DNA of 33,617 nt from Flavobacterium sp. UBA5153 (GCA_002413745.1 DHXP01000010.1:1-33617); one strand, 5' to 3'. Shown: positions 7,511 to 16,266, numbered from the stretch's first letter. Notes: generated by a model from the sequence alone, not told the origin. Translations and numbers: made by a program.

Positions 7511-7600
7511 TGGCGGAGAAAGAGGGATTCGAACCCCCGGACCTGTTACAGTCAACAGTTTTCAAGACTGCCGCATTCGACCGCTCTGCCATTTCTCCAG
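7511..7600 (-). tRNA. tRNA-Ser(UGA)
   Basis: A 90-nt tRNA with encoded CCA (7511-7513) and discriminator G. The acceptor stem GGAGAAA pairs with TTTCTCC. The anticodon loop CTTGAAA gives UGA (7564-7566). A long variable arm typical of class II tRNAs precedes the T arm GGGGGTTCGAATCCC. A mobile-element integrase lies just beyond its 3' end, so this end is the probable attachment site. Confidence 0.97.
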
Positions 7601-7766
7601 TATGTCACATTCATTTCCTGAATGCGGTTGCAAATATAAGAACCTTTTTTTGTTTTACAAAAACTATTTTTATAAAAATAGCACCTATTTTATCGACTGT
7701 TTATTAATCGTTTCATTCTCTTGGTTTTAATCAAAACTTAATGTTTCAAAAATTAGATAAATAAGT

Positions 7767-8900
7767 TTAATAGTTTACATATTCTTTGATTTCAAGGCCA
7801 TATCCTATCATTCCAACCCGTTTTGTTTGTTCTGTATTAGACACCAATCTGATTTTTGAAATATCTATATCATGGAGAATTTGTGCGCCAATACCAAAAT
7901 CTTTACTGTCAATTACAATTTTTGGAGCTTTCATGACTCCTTGCGTTTGTAATGTTTTCAGTTCTGATATTCTACTAAGCAAATTGACAGATTGCATATC
8001 TTGGTTGATAAAAATTACTGCACCTTTTCCATGTTCATTGATAACTTTGAACATATCATCGAGTTGTTGGTCAGCATTATTAGTCAAAGTGCCTAACAAA
8101 TCATTATTCACCTGAGATGAATTGATTCTCGTTAAAATGGATTCTCCTAAATTCCAAGTTCCTTTCGTCAATGCGATATGAATTTGTTTATTTGTTGTTT
8201 GTTCGTAAGCTCTTAATCTAAATGTTCCAAAACGGGTTTCTATATCAAAATCTTCTTTCTTCACAATTAAACTATCGTGCTGCATGCGGTAAGCGACTAA
8301 ATCTTCAATAGAAACTATTTTTAGATTGAATTTTTTGGCTACTTTAACTAATTGGGGCAAACGCGCCATTGTTCCGTCTTCATTCATGATTTCGACAATC
8401 ACTCCAGCTGATTTGAAGCCCGCCAGTCTAGCAAAATCTATAGCGGCTTCGGTATGTCCCGTGCGTCTTAAAACCCCTCCTTGTTTGGCAATTAATGGAA
8501 AAATGTGACCTGGTCGGGCCAATTCATGTGGCTTGGTTTTGGAGTCGACCAAAGCTAAAATTGTTTTGGACCTATCTGCCGCCGAAATCCCCGTTGTTAC
8601 ACCGCTACCTCTTAAATCGACGGAAACCGTGAAAGCCGTTTCCATTGGATCGGTATTATTGGTGACCATTACGTGCAATCCTAACTCTTTGCATCGACTT
8701 TCAGTTAATGGTGCGCAAATCAACCCTCTACCGTGAGTAGCCATGAAATTGATCATTTCAGGTGTTACTTTTTCGGCTGCCGCAAGAAAATCGCCTTCGT
8801 TTTCCCGATTTTCATCGTCAACAACGATTATTATTTTCCCTTGGCGAATATCTTCGATGGCTTCTTCAATGGTGTTGATTTGTATTTTAGCTGTGGCCAT
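7767..8900 (-). CDS. ribB: DHBP synthase with degenerate GTP cyclohydrolase II domain (RibBA-like)
   Basis: A 377-residue riboflavin-pathway enzyme. Residues about 1-205 form 3,4-dihydroxy-2-butanone-4-phosphate synthase, converting ribulose 5-phosphate. The [11 protein letters not shown] metal/substrate loop, the [11 protein letters not shown] segment and [11 protein letters not shown] are intact. The C-terminal half has the GTP cyclohydrolase II fold but not its chemistry. The zinc motif C-x10-C-x-C is replaced ([20 protein letters not shown]), and the YHRQEGRNIGL catalytic stretch reads [11 protein letters not shown]. The product is thus predicted to be a DHBP synthase only, and a separate active RibA should exist elsewhere. 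It ends the six-gene minus-strand run, 11 bases after the permease gene. Confidence 0.93.
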   Translation of the reverse strand: MATAKIQINTIEEAIEDIRQGKIIIVVDDENRENEGDFLAAAEKVTPEMINFMATHGRGLICAPLTESRCKELGLHVMVTNNTDPMETAFTVSVDLRGSGVTTGISAADRSKTILALVDSKTKPHELARPGHIFPLIAKQGGVLRRTGHTEAAIDFARLAGFKSAGVIVEIMNEDGTMARLPQLVKVAKKFNLKIVSIEDLVAYRMQHDSLIVKKEDFDIETRFGTFRLRAYEQTTNKQIHIALTKGTWNLGESILTRINSSQVNNDLLGTLTNNADQQLDDMFKVINEHGKGAVIFINQDMQSVNLLSRISELKTLQTQGVMKAPKIVIDSKDFGIGAQILHDIDISKIRLVSNTEQTKRVGMIGYGLEIKEYVNY

Positions 8901-8911
8901 ATAGGTAGTGT

Positions 8912-10345
8912 TTAATTTTGTGATGGAAATATTTTTTGAAATATTTTTTGAAAGGGAGCTAAAAAGACATCTAAATTTATTAATCCAATGTCGTTTGTAG
9001 CCCTATAAGTTAATAAAATAGCCAGTGGTGATAGAATTATAGAGGACATCCATGCCCCCATAAATGGCGATAATTCATCTTCTTGTGAAATTCTTTTACC
9101 AAAAGTATTTATGAAATGAAATGAAATGAAAATTAAAACTGCAAAAACAATCGGTAAGCCAAGCCCTCCTTTTCTAATAATGGCACCCAATGGGGCTCCT
9201 ATAAAAAACATAAGGAAGCAGGCAAATGCAATTACAAATTTGTCATAGAATGCCAATAAGTGATTGTTGATGTTTTTTTGTTTATTTTCCAACTCTGTTT
9301 TTGTTGCATCAATTGAAAACAAGGTACTTGTAATGTTGCTATTGGCGATTTTTAAGATTTCCAATTTTTGATTATTATTGAATAATGTCAATAAATCATT
9401 TGGAAGCTTTTTGTTTTTTTTGAGAGGTTCAATCTTGTTATTCCTGAGAATTCCAATTCGTTGATTACTGTTTTCTGAAAAAGATATAATATCAGTATTT
9501 AAATTTTTATGTAATGAATCTAATGTGTAATTTAATTCACTTATATTGAGCATGGTATTAGTATTTGTAATACTTGCGTCATTTACATCTGCCGAGTTCA
9601 ATTTTGATAAGTCAATATTAATGATGTATTTTTTGAATGAACTTTTAGCAAATGGAATTTTATTCCGATCTTCATATTTTTTGGGAACAAGATCTTCATA
9701 ATAATAGCCATCATTCAATACCAATTGGAGAGTGCTGGATTTCTCGCTGCTTATTAATTCACCGTTTTTGGCCTTTATTACTGTTTTGCTGCCATCACCA
9801 AGAACTGATTTTTTATGAATGGTAATACCGGTTAATGTGTTCCCGTTTTTACCTGATTTTTTATTGACTTTGATATTGTAAAAGCCCACATTACTAAACT
9901 GACCCTCGGCAATAGCCAACGCAGGTTTTACTTGTGCTATATTTTTTCTAAAATTGATAAATTTATATTCGGCGTAAGGAATAACACTGTTGGAAAAAAA
10001 AAAGGCTACTATACTTAATAATAATATAAAAAAGGTCAAGCTTTTCATAGCTCTTTGAAGTGAAATGCCGGAAGATTTCATGGCTGCAAATTCATAGTTT
10101 TCAGCCAAATTTCCAAAAGTCATTATCGAAGCAAGTAAAACGGATAATGGTAATACCAGCGGGATTATTCGAGGCATTGCAAACAATAAAAATTTGATGA
10201 TCATTATTAAATCTAAATCTTTACCCGCTAATTCTGCTATGAATAACCAAACGGTTTGCAGTATGAATATAAAAAAAAGGATTACAAATACCATGGTAAA
10301 TGTAGTCAAAAACGTTTTTAATAAATATTTATCAAGAATTTTCAC
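8912..10345 (-). CDS. LptF/LptG family LPS-export permease
   Basis: A 477-residue YjgP/YjgQ family membrane protein. Three membrane segments lie near the N-terminus (about residues 12-36, 50-75, 98-120) and three at the C-terminus (around 370-460), with a periplasmic domain of roughly 240 residues between. This is the LptF/LptG topology. The partner ATPase LptB and periplasmic LptA/LptC move lipopolysaccharide to the outer membrane. It is longer than E. coli LptF/LptG (about 360 residues) because of an enlarged periplasmic domain, common in Bacteroidota. It lies 6 bases after lolA, so outer-membrane lipid and lipoprotein transport are encoded together. Whether it is LptF or LptG cannot be told. 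Confidence 0.9.
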   Translation of the reverse strand: MKILDKYLLKTFLTTFTMVFVILFFIFILQTVWLFIAELAGKDLDLIMIIKFLLFAMPRIIPLVLPLSVLLASIMTFGNLAENYEFAAMKSSGISLQRAMKSLTFFILLLSIVAFFFSNSVIPYAEYKFINFRKNIAQVKPALAIAEGQFSNVGFYNIKVNKKSGKNGNTLTGITIHKKSVLGDGSKTVIKAKNGELISSEKSSTLQLVLNDGYYYEDLVPKKYEDRNKIPFAKSSFKKYIINIDLSKLNSADVNDASITNTNTMLNISELNYTLDSLHKNLNTDIISFSENSNQRIGILRNNKIEPLKKNKKLPNDLLTLFNNNQKLEILKIANSNITSTLFSIDATKTELENKQKNINNHLLAFYDKFVIAFACFLMFFIGAPLGAIIRKGGLGLPIVFAVLIFISFHFINTFGKRISQEDELSPFMGAWMSSIILSPLAILLTYRATNDIGLINLDVFLAPFQKIFQKIFPSQN

Positions 10346-10351
10346 TTAGAA

Positions 10352-10993
10352 TTAATCTAATTTATTGATGTAGTAATTTGGGTATTTACCTTCTGCAAAT
10401 GTAAATTGATTTTTTGACAATGGTTGATTGGTTTTAAAAGAATTAACGGTTAATGTGGTTTTTGTGCCATTTTTGCCCATTTCAATCAAATTGTAGATAT
10501 GTTTGGTTCGTGCATCGATTCCCAGTAATATTTCTTTTCTCTGGTCTTTTGGATTTATTGAAACGAGCTTAATATATTGAATTTTTCTTCCTTTCACATC
10601 CTGTAAAATATCCATCGTGCATTTATAACCAGAATTAAAAAAAGTCAACATTTTTGAGGGTGTGATGGTATTGTCGTCTTTTTCGTTTACCGTGGAAATC
10701 GTAATTTCTTCATCTTCGGGAACAATGGTGTAACTTTTCTTTCCGTCAAAAATTTTGGTAACCCCCATAAAATTTAAAACATATTGATTGCCTTTCATCG
10801 TTACATTACCCTTGCTGTCTTGATTGATGTTTTCTTTGGCATTATTCAAAGTATATTTAAAATCAATTACAATATTATCATAGCTTTTTACTTTTGATGT
10901 TACTTGATCCAAAAGATCCTTTGCCTTTTTATCCTGAGCTTGAATTGAAAAACTAAAAAGTAGTAAGGCAGTAATTTGAAGAAACTTTTTCAT
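10352..10993 (-). CDS. lolA: LolA-like periplasmic lipoprotein carrier
   Basis: A 213-residue protein with a signal peptide (MKKFLQITALLLFSFSIQAQ, cleavage after AQ at about 20). The mature part fits the LolA fold: an initial helix (LLDQVTSKVKSYDNIVIDF), alternating beta strands, and the pattern MKGNQYVLNFMGVTKIFDGK followed by SYTIVPEDEEI typical of Bacteroidota LolA-like proteins. LolA shuttles lipoproteins from the LolCDE complex across the periplasm. It lies 4 bases after ftsK and 6 bases before the Lpt permease gene. Confidence 0.85.
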   Translation of the reverse strand: MKKFLQITALLLFSFSIQAQDKKAKDLLDQVTSKVKSYDNIVIDFKYTLNNAKENINQDSKGNVTMKGNQYVLNFMGVTKIFDGKKSYTIVPEDEEITISTVNEKDDNTITPSKMLTFFNSGYKCTMDILQDVKGRKIQYIKLVSINPKDQRKEILLGIDARTKHIYNLIEMGKNGTKTTLTVNSFKTNQPLSKNQFTFAEGKYPNYYINKLD

Positions 10994-10997
10994 TTAT

Positions 10998-13430
10998 TTA
11001 ATTATTTTGTTCATTTTTGAAAAATTGATCAAGAGAACTCATATCAAGAATATTTACACTTCGCGCCTTGCTGCCTTCAAATGGACCTACAATTCCTGCA
11101 GCTTCGAGTTGATCAATCAATCTACCTGCTCTGTTGTAGCCCAATTTTAGTTTTCTTTGTAGCAACGAAGCCGATCCTTGTTGTGCATTTACAATAACTT
11201 CGGCGGCTTCTCTAAACAATGTGTCTCTTTCGGAGATATCCATATCAAGATTAATGCCACTTTCTTCCCCAATAAATTCTGGAAGCAAATAAGCTGTCGC
11301 ATACGCTTTTTGTGAACCGATAAATTCTGTTATTTTTTCTACTTCTGGAGTGTCTATAAAGGCACATTGCACCCGTACAACATCATTTCCATTGGTATAA
11401 AGCATATCTCCACGACCTATTAATTGATCAGCTCCTTGGCCATCAAGAATAGTTCTGGAATCTATTTTTGAAGTAACTCTAAAGGCTATTCTAGCGGGAA
11501 AATTAGCCTTTATCAAACCTGTAATTACATTTACTGATGGTCTTTGTGTGGCAATAATCAAGTGAATTCCGATGGCTCTGGCTAATTGTGCCAATCTCGC
11601 AATGGGAACTTCCACTTCTTTCCCAGCTGTCATGATTAAATCGGCAAATTCATCGACAACCAACACGATATAAGGCAAAAAACGGTGTCCATTTTCTGGA
11701 TTCAATTTTCTGGATTTGAATTTGTCGTTATATTCCTTGATATTTCGCACCATTGCATCTTTCAACAACGAATAGCGATTATCCATTTCCACACAAAGCG
11801 AATTCAAGGTATTGACAACTTTTGCATTGTCCGTGATAATGGCATCTTCCGAATCAGGCAATTTGGCCAAATAATGTCTTTCAATTTTGTTGAAAAGCGT
11901 TAACTCCACTTTTTTTGGATCAACCAAAACAAACTTGATTTCGGCTGGATGTTTTTTGTAAAGCAAGGAAGTTATCACGGCATTTAAACCAACAGATTTC
12001 CCTTGTCCTGTTGCTCCAGCCATTAATAAATGGGGCATTTTGGCCAAATCAACCACAAAAGTTTCGTTCGAAATAGTTTTTCCCAATGCAATAGGCAATT
12101 CCATTTCAGCTTCCTGAAATTTGGCAGAGCCAATGACACTTTTCATCGAAACCATGGTAGGATTCTTGTTGGGAACTTCGATTCCGATGGTTCCTTTTCC
12201 AGGAATAGGAGCGATGATTCGAATGCCCAATGCCGAAAGCGACAAAGCAATATCGTCTTCTAAACTCTTGATTTTTGAAATTCGGATTCCTGCTTCGGGC
12301 ACGATTTCATATAGCGTAACCGATGGTCCAACGGTGGCCTTTATCTGTGCAATTTCTATTTTGTAATTGCGAAGCGTTTCGACAATTCTATTTTTATTTT
12401 CTTCTAATTCTTCCTGATTGATTGTGATTCCTCCAGTTGAATATTCTTTTAACAAATCAATTGTCGGGTATTTGTAATTGGATAAATCCAAAGTTGGATC
12501 AAATAATCCAAAATCAGCAACAAGTTTTGAAGCCAAGTTTTCTTCTATGATATCTTCTTCTGGAGCTTTTTCGATGACAAAACTATCATCGGTGGTATGA
12601 ATTATTTCCGGAGAAGTTGCTGGCGTCACTTCCATCGGAATTGTTTTTAAACTGATTTCCGAAGGATTATTGATGGTTGGTTTTAAAGCTTCTTTATTAA
12701 TTTCGAACTGGGAACCATTTGTTTTTAAATGAATTTGTTCCAATTCTTCCTCTACAGCATATTCTTCCAAGTTATAAGCGTTTGCATCGTTATTGGTAAC
12801 ATTTGAACCTAAATCAGATTTGATTTCTTTTTTGGTACTTTCGAAAAAGGATTGGATTTTTTCGGGTGAAATTTTGAGTTTGAAAATCAAATATATGATG
12901 AGTCCAAAAATCAAAACTAGCAAAGTTCCTGTTTTGCCAATGTAGTCCTGGGAGAACAAATTCAATTCATAGCCAATGGTTCCGCCCAACTCGGGTAGGG
13001 AAGTGGCAAAAAAACCAAATAAAACCGATATGATAATAATTGCAAATAAATCCCAGAACCAAATATTCTTCAGTTTTTTTAAAGAAATATCGAGCACTAA
13101 AAAGAGTCCGGTCAAAAAGAATAATCGTACGAAGATAAATGAGGCGATTCCGAAACCCTTATAAACAATCAAATCGGCTAAAAAGGCCCCAAATTTACCC
13201 AACCAATTTTGAACCGTTTCTGTACGGTCGGTCAATTGATTTACGGCGCTTTGATCTTCTTGCCCATAGATATAAAAGGAAAGGAAGGCAAGCAATAAAG
13301 CAATGGAAAATAGTACAAAAAGAGAGCCGAAAACAATTTTATATTGCTTGGACATTTTCCAAGGCTTATTTGCTACAGATTTTGGATCATTCTTTTTTTC
13401 TGGAGTTTCTTTTTTTATTGTTTTGGCCAT
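10998..13430 (-). CDS. ftsK: FtsK/SpoIIIE DNA translocase
   Basis: An 810-residue cell-division translocase that pumps DNA during chromosome dimer resolution at the septum. About four to five membrane segments lie between residues 30 and 185, followed by an acidic linker (to about 330) much shorter than in E. coli. The alpha/beta motor domains come next. Walker A AGATGQGKS is at 471-479, Walker B (LVVDEFADLI) near 590, and RPSVNVITGLIKANFPARIA follows. The C-terminal winged-helix gamma domain (LLQRKLKLGYNRAGRLIDQL) would read orienting sequences and contact XerD. It sits 18 bases after dgkA. Confidence 0.96.
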   Translation of the reverse strand: MAKTIKKETPEKKNDPKSVANKPWKMSKQYKIVFGSLFVLFSIALLLAFLSFYIYGQEDQSAVNQLTDRTETVQNWLGKFGAFLADLIVYKGFGIASFIFVRLFFLTGLFLVLDISLKKLKNIWFWDLFAIIIISVLFGFFATSLPELGGTIGYELNLFSQDYIGKTGTLLVLIFGLIIYLIFKLKISPEKIQSFFESTKKEIKSDLGSNVTNNDANAYNLEEYAVEEELEQIHLKTNGSQFEINKEALKPTINNPSEISLKTIPMEVTPATSPEIIHTTDDSFVIEKAPEEDIIEENLASKLVADFGLFDPTLDLSNYKYPTIDLLKEYSTGGITINQEELEENKNRIVETLRNYKIEIAQIKATVGPSVTLYEIVPEAGIRISKIKSLEDDIALSLSALGIRIIAPIPGKGTIGIEVPNKNPTMVSMKSVIGSAKFQEAEMELPIALGKTISNETFVVDLAKMPHLLMAGATGQGKSVGLNAVITSLLYKKHPAEIKFVLVDPKKVELTLFNKIERHYLAKLPDSEDAIITDNAKVVNTLNSLCVEMDNRYSLLKDAMVRNIKEYNDKFKSRKLNPENGHRFLPYIVLVVDEFADLIMTAGKEVEVPIARLAQLARAIGIHLIIATQRPSVNVITGLIKANFPARIAFRVTSKIDSRTILDGQGADQLIGRGDMLYTNGNDVVRVQCAFIDTPEVEKITEFIGSQKAYATAYLLPEFIGEESGINLDMDISERDTLFREAAEVIVNAQQGSASLLQRKLKLGYNRAGRLIDQLEAAGIVGPFEGSKARSVNILDMSSLDQFFKNEQNN

Positions 13431-13448
13431 TCTTGATTGTACTATTTC

Positions 13449-13823
13449 CTATAAAATTTTTGGTAAATAAATAATTATTCCAATTGCAATTGCAGAAATT
13501 GAAGCGAAAAAAACTGCTCCGGCGGCAATATCTTTTATGAACCCGATTTTTTCGTGATAATTGGGATGAATAAAATCGGCCACTTTTTCTACAGCCGTGT
13601 TCAATCCTTCGATGCTCATGACTAACCCGATTGCTAAGGTTTGAAAAAGCCATTCAGTTGTGTTAATATTAAAATAAAAACCAGCGATGGTTACCAATAT
13701 TCCCAAAGAAAATTGCACCATCACACTGTGTTCGGTTGCAATAAGTTTTACTGCCCCTTTGAAAGCATAGGTTATACTTTTTAGTCTTCCGGTAAAAAAA
13801 GTGTTGTCTTTTTCAAAATCCAT
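13449..13823 (-). CDS. dgkA: Diacylglycerol/undecaprenol kinase, DgkA family
   Basis: A 124-residue membrane kinase of the prokaryotic DgkA family. The signature EGLNTAVEKVADF carries the catalytic and metal-binding glutamates, and KDIAAGAVFFASISAIAIG matches the conserved third-helix region. Three to four membrane helices are visible. It phosphorylates diacylglycerol or undecaprenol at the inner membrane; which lipid it uses is not readable from sequence. It lies 10 bases after tpx and 18 before ftsK, so it is very likely in the same transcript. Confidence 0.9.
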   Translation of the reverse strand: MDFEKDNTFFTGRLKSITYAFKGAVKLIATEHSVMVQFSLGILVTIAGFYFNINTTEWLFQTLAIGLVMSIEGLNTAVEKVADFIHPNYHEKIGFIKDIAAGAVFFASISAIAIGIIIYLPKIL

Positions 13824-13833
13824 TAATAAACTT

Positions 13834-14331
13834 TTAAAGTACTGCTAATGCAGCTTCATAATTGGGTTCATTTGCAATTTCTGGAACTTGCTCAGTATAG
13901 ATAATGGTTCCGTTTTCGTCAACTACAATGACAGCTCTTGAATGTAAACCTGCCAATACGCCATCGATAATTTCCAACCCATTGGTTTTACCGAAACTTC
14001 CGTCTTGGAAATCAGATAAATTGACCACATTTTCAAGTCCTTCGGCTCCACAAAAACGTTTTTGGGCAAAAGGTAAATCTCTTGAAATACATAACACTTT
14101 TGTGTTTTCTAAATTGCTTGCACTCGTGTTAAATCTTCTTACCGATGCGGCACAAGTTCCTGTATCTAAACTTGGAAAAATATTCAAAACTAATTTTTTT
14201 CCTGCAAAATCACTTAGTGTAGCGATGGAAAGGTCGTTTTTTACTAATTTAAAATCGGCTAGTTTTGTACCAATTTTTGGTAAATCACCTGAAGTGTGGA
14301 TTGGATTTCCTCCTAATGTTATTGAAGCCAT
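13834..14331 (-). CDS. tpx: Thiol peroxidase (Tpx), atypical 2-Cys peroxiredoxin
   Basis: A 166-residue peroxiredoxin using the ATG at 14329-14331. A start nine codons further upstream is possible, but the family begins with [12 protein letters not shown]-type residues. Peroxidatic Cys60 is in [17 protein letters not shown] and resolving Cys94 in [14 protein letters not shown]. It reduces hydroperoxides with electrons from thioredoxin. It is the first gene of the run tpx-dgkA-ftsK-lolA-lptF-ribB and is divergent from arsR. Confidence 0.95.
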   Translation of the reverse strand: MASITLGGNPIHTSGDLPKIGTKLADFKLVKNDLSIATLSDFAGKKLVLNIFPSLDTGTCAASVRRFNTSASNLENTKVLCISRDLPFAQKRFCGAEGLENVVNLSDFQDGSFGKTNGLEIIDGVLAGLHSRAVIVVDENGTIIYTEQVPEIANEPNYEAALAVL

Positions 14332-14355
14332 AATATTTGTTTTTAAAATGAGGTT

Positions 14356-14363
14356 CAAAAGTA
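14356..14363 (-). promoter_or_regulatory. -7 promoter element for tpx operon
   Basis: Minus-strand TACTTTTG matches the Bacteroidota -7 consensus TAnnTTTG perfectly, ending 24 bases before the tpx ATG. A -33 TTTTG lies at 14389-14393, farther away than usual (about 25 bp). Confidence 0.5.
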
Positions 14364-14422
14364 TGAAATTTTATTTAGTTAATTTTTTCAAAATCACTTT
14401 TTTGTTTAATTGCTTTATCGTA

Positions 14423-14434
14423 ATATTGCAATAT
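14423..14434. promoter_or_regulatory. Candidate ArsR operator palindrome
   Basis: ATATTGCAATAT is a perfect 12-bp palindrome 18 bp before the arsR ATG. It overlaps TAATATTG (14421-14428), a near-match to the -7 consensus. An ArsR/SmtB repressor sitting here would block RNA polymerase. It is assigned by position and symmetry only. Confidence 0.5.
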
Positions 14435-14451
14435 ATAAATAAATAAATTTT

Positions 14452-14775
14452 ATGGGAGCATCAAAATCAGATAGTTTTTCGGAAGATCATAATCAGTTGG
14501 CGACATTATTTAAGGCGTTGTCCCATCCGGCACGAATCGCCATAATTGAGTATTTATTGTCAGTCGACACTTGTATTTGTGGTGATATCGTTAACGAATT
14601 GCCATTGGCACAACCAACGGTTTCCCAACACTTATCGGCGCTAAAAAATGCGGGAATTATTAAAGGAAACATCGAAGGAACGGCTATTTGTTATTGTTTA
14701 AATACAGAAACATTCGAAAAAATAGAAGGTTATTTTTTCTCGATTACCAAGAAACTAAAAGGCAAATGTTGTTAA
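14452..14775 (+). CDS. arsR: ArsR/SmtB family metalloregulator
   Basis: A 107-residue winged-helix repressor. The core is LFKALSHPARIAIIEYLL, then ELPLAQPTVSQHLSALKNAG as helix-turn-helix. A CxC pair in DTCICGDIV lies where arsenite-sensing ArsR proteins have their cysteine pair. A second ICYC and a C-terminal CC add possible thiol ligands. It would repress its own promoter and release it on binding As(III) or a related soft metal. The next gene, 17 bases on, is an ArsM-type methyltransferase, which fits arsenic sensing. No arsenite efflux pump or arsenate reductase follows. Confidence 0.88.
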   Translation: MGASKSDSFSEDHNQLATLFKALSHPARIAIIEYLLSVDTCICGDIVNELPLAQPTVSQHLSALKNAGIIKGNIEGTAICYCLNTETFEKIEGYFFSITKKLKGKCC

Positions 14776-14792
14776 ATTTTAAAATATAAAAA

Positions 14793-15635
14793 ATGAAAAA
14801 TTCAGAAGAAATTAAAGAAATGGTAAAGCAAAAATACAGTGAAATTGCTTTGCAAGACAAAGAATCGAATGAATCTTCTTGTTGTGGTTCAGGCGGTTGT
14901 AGCACGGAAGTTTACAATATTATGTCCGAAGATTACAATGAATTGAAAGGCTATGAGTCGGATGCCGATTTGGGTTTGGGTTGTGGTTTACCAACGCAAT
15001 TTGCCAAAATAAGCAAAGGAGACGTGGTGGTCGATTTAGGAAGTGGAGCAGGCAATGATTGTTTTGTGGCTCGTGCAGAAGCAGGAGAAACAGGAAAAAT
15101 AATAGGTGTTGATTTTACCGAAGCAATGATTGCAAAAGCACGCTTGAATGCCGATAAGTTAGGATTTAACAATGTTGAATTTCGATTGGGGGATATTGAA
15201 AATTTGCCTGTTAGCGAGAGTTCTGCCGATGTGGTAATCAGCAATTGCGTGTTAAATTTGGTGCCAAACAAACAAAAAGCGTTTAGTGAGATTTACCGTA
15301 TTCTAAAAAATGGAGGTCACTTTAGCATTTCCGATATTGTCGTGACGGGCAATTTGCCGGAAAAGATAAAAAATGCCGCAGAAATGTATGCAGGTTGCGT
15401 GTCAGGCGCCATCAAAAAGGAAGAATATTTGGGCTATATCAAAGAAATTGGCTTTAAAAACATTGTGCTACAGAAAGAAAAACCAATTGTTGTTCCCAAA
15501 GATATTCTAGTTAATTATCTGACTGAAGAAGAAATTGTTTCGTACACTTCAAGTCCAAATATTATATTTAGCATTACTGTATATGCCGAGAAAAATGACG
15601 AATGTTGCTCTTCTGGAACTTCTTCTTGTTGTTAA
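14793..15635 (+). CDS. arsM: Arsenite S-adenosylmethionine methyltransferase (ArsM)
   Basis: A 280-residue class I methyltransferase. SAM motif I is DLGSGAGNDC at residues 81-90, followed by GVDFTEAMIAKAR and GDIENLPV. Cysteines expected for As(III) binding are present: a cluster SSCCGSGGCS (30-36), Cys64 in LGCGLP and Cys202 in MYAGCVSGA. The tail ends ECCSSGTSSCC, another thiol cluster. ArsM converts arsenite to mono-, di- and trimethylated species using SAM and thiols. It pairs with arsR as a two-gene unit and is followed by two terminators. I cannot exclude a different metalloid substrate. Confidence 0.92.
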   Translation: MKNSEEIKEMVKQKYSEIALQDKESNESSCCGSGGCSTEVYNIMSEDYNELKGYESDADLGLGCGLPTQFAKISKGDVVVDLGSGAGNDCFVARAEAGETGKIIGVDFTEAMIAKARLNADKLGFNNVEFRLGDIENLPVSESSADVVISNCVLNLVPNKQKAFSEIYRILKNGGHFSISDIVVTGNLPEKIKNAAEMYAGCVSGAIKKEEYLGYIKEIGFKNIVLQKEKPIVVPKDILVNYLTEEEIVSYTSSPNIIFSITVYAEKNDECCSSGTSSCC

Positions 15636-15660
15636 GCAAAACACAGTTATAAATACAACA

Positions 15661-15690
15661 AAAACGCCCTCATTGCTGAAGGCGTTTTTT
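15661..15690 (+). terminator. Terminator 1 after arsM
   Basis: AAAACGCC (15661-15668) pairs with GGCGTTTT (15681-15688) and runs into six T. It lies 25 bases past the arsM stop. Confidence 0.85.
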
Positions 15691-15718
15691 AATTTATTGG
15701 AACAAAAAGTATTTGAAT

Positions 15719-15741
15719 GTCCGCTTTGCGGACTTTTTTTT
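15719..15741 (+). terminator. Terminator 2 after arsM
   Basis: GTCCGC (15719-15724) pairs with GCGGAC (15728-15733) over a TTT loop, followed by eight T. It is a tandem second terminator. Confidence 0.8.
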
Positions 15742-15745
15742 ATTA

Positions 15746-15862
15746 GCCACGAATTACACGAATTAACACGAATTCAGGTTTAATTGTCTCATTTTTTTAT
15801 AAAAATTAGTGAAAATTAGTGACCCGAGACCAAAGGTCGAATAGACGAAGTAAATTCGTGGC
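15746..15862. repeat. 117-bp intergenic repeat element with terminal inverted repeats
   Basis: GCCACGAATT (15746-15755) is inverted as AATTCGTGGC (15853-15862). Internally the left end is a tandem of CACGAATT-like units (GAATTACACGAATTAACACG) and the centre has AAAATTAGTG repeats. This GCCACGAATTACACGAATT block is a dispersed intergenic repeat type seen in many bacterial genomes, probably a non-autonomous or REP-like element. Confidence 0.65.
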
Positions 15863-15909
15863 GAAAATATTTTTCAGTATCGTTAACGAATAGTCATAAA
15901 AATCGTTAT

Positions 15910-16167
15910 TTATTTATCGATAGAACCCAGAACCCTTTTCATAAAAGTATTCAAAGCTTCTTTTTTATCCATTCCGCCTTTAATCATTTTGTGAACTTCT
16001 AGCGCGCCATACATATTGGAGATTAATTCGCCAATCACGTCCAATTCTTCATCTTTCAAGGTGGAAAGTTCAGTCAAAGCTTCGAGAACTTCGATGGTTT
16101 CAATCAGATAATCTTGGTCATTTTCTTCAATAAATTGAGACAAATGTTTGATTATTGGTAGTTTCAT
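15910..16167 (-). CDS. Small conserved protein, DUF6952-like (85 aa)
   Basis: An 85-residue all-helical acidic protein with no signal peptide. It resembles the small flavobacterial family DUF6952 by recall of its opening (MKLPIIKHLSQFIEENDQDY) and by context. Its function is unknown. It follows the thioredoxin gene on the same strand (99-base gap containing an inverted repeat) in a peroxiredoxin-thioredoxin string, suggesting a link to thiol redox or peroxide defence. That link is inferred from position only. Confidence 0.7.
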   Translation of the reverse strand: MKLPIIKHLSQFIEENDQDYLIETIEVLEALTELSTLKDEELDVIGELISNMYGALEVHKMIKGGMDKKEALNTFMKRVLGSIDK

Positions 16168-16172
16168 ATTTT

Positions 16173-16255
16173 AAGGTTAGGAGTTTATGAGGTTAAAAGT
16201 TTAGATTATAAAAATAATATCAAGTTCATCACTAAACTTCTAAACTCATCACCTT
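16173..16255. repeat. Imperfect inverted repeat between thioredoxin and DUF6952-like genes
   Basis: Bases 16173-16187 pair with 16241-16255 (13 of 15), and AAGTTTAG at 16197-16204 pairs perfectly with CTAAACTT at 16232-16239. The right half repeats the unit CTAAACTY. It could form a large mRNA hairpin between two co-directional genes or be a remnant repeat element. Confidence 0.45.
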
Positions 16256-16266
16256 CTAAACTATAT

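Noticed and set aside
7473-7730. Plus-strand frames of 72-85 codons over the tRNA
   Set aside because: They are translations of the reverse of tRNA-Ser(UGA), a well-known artefact.
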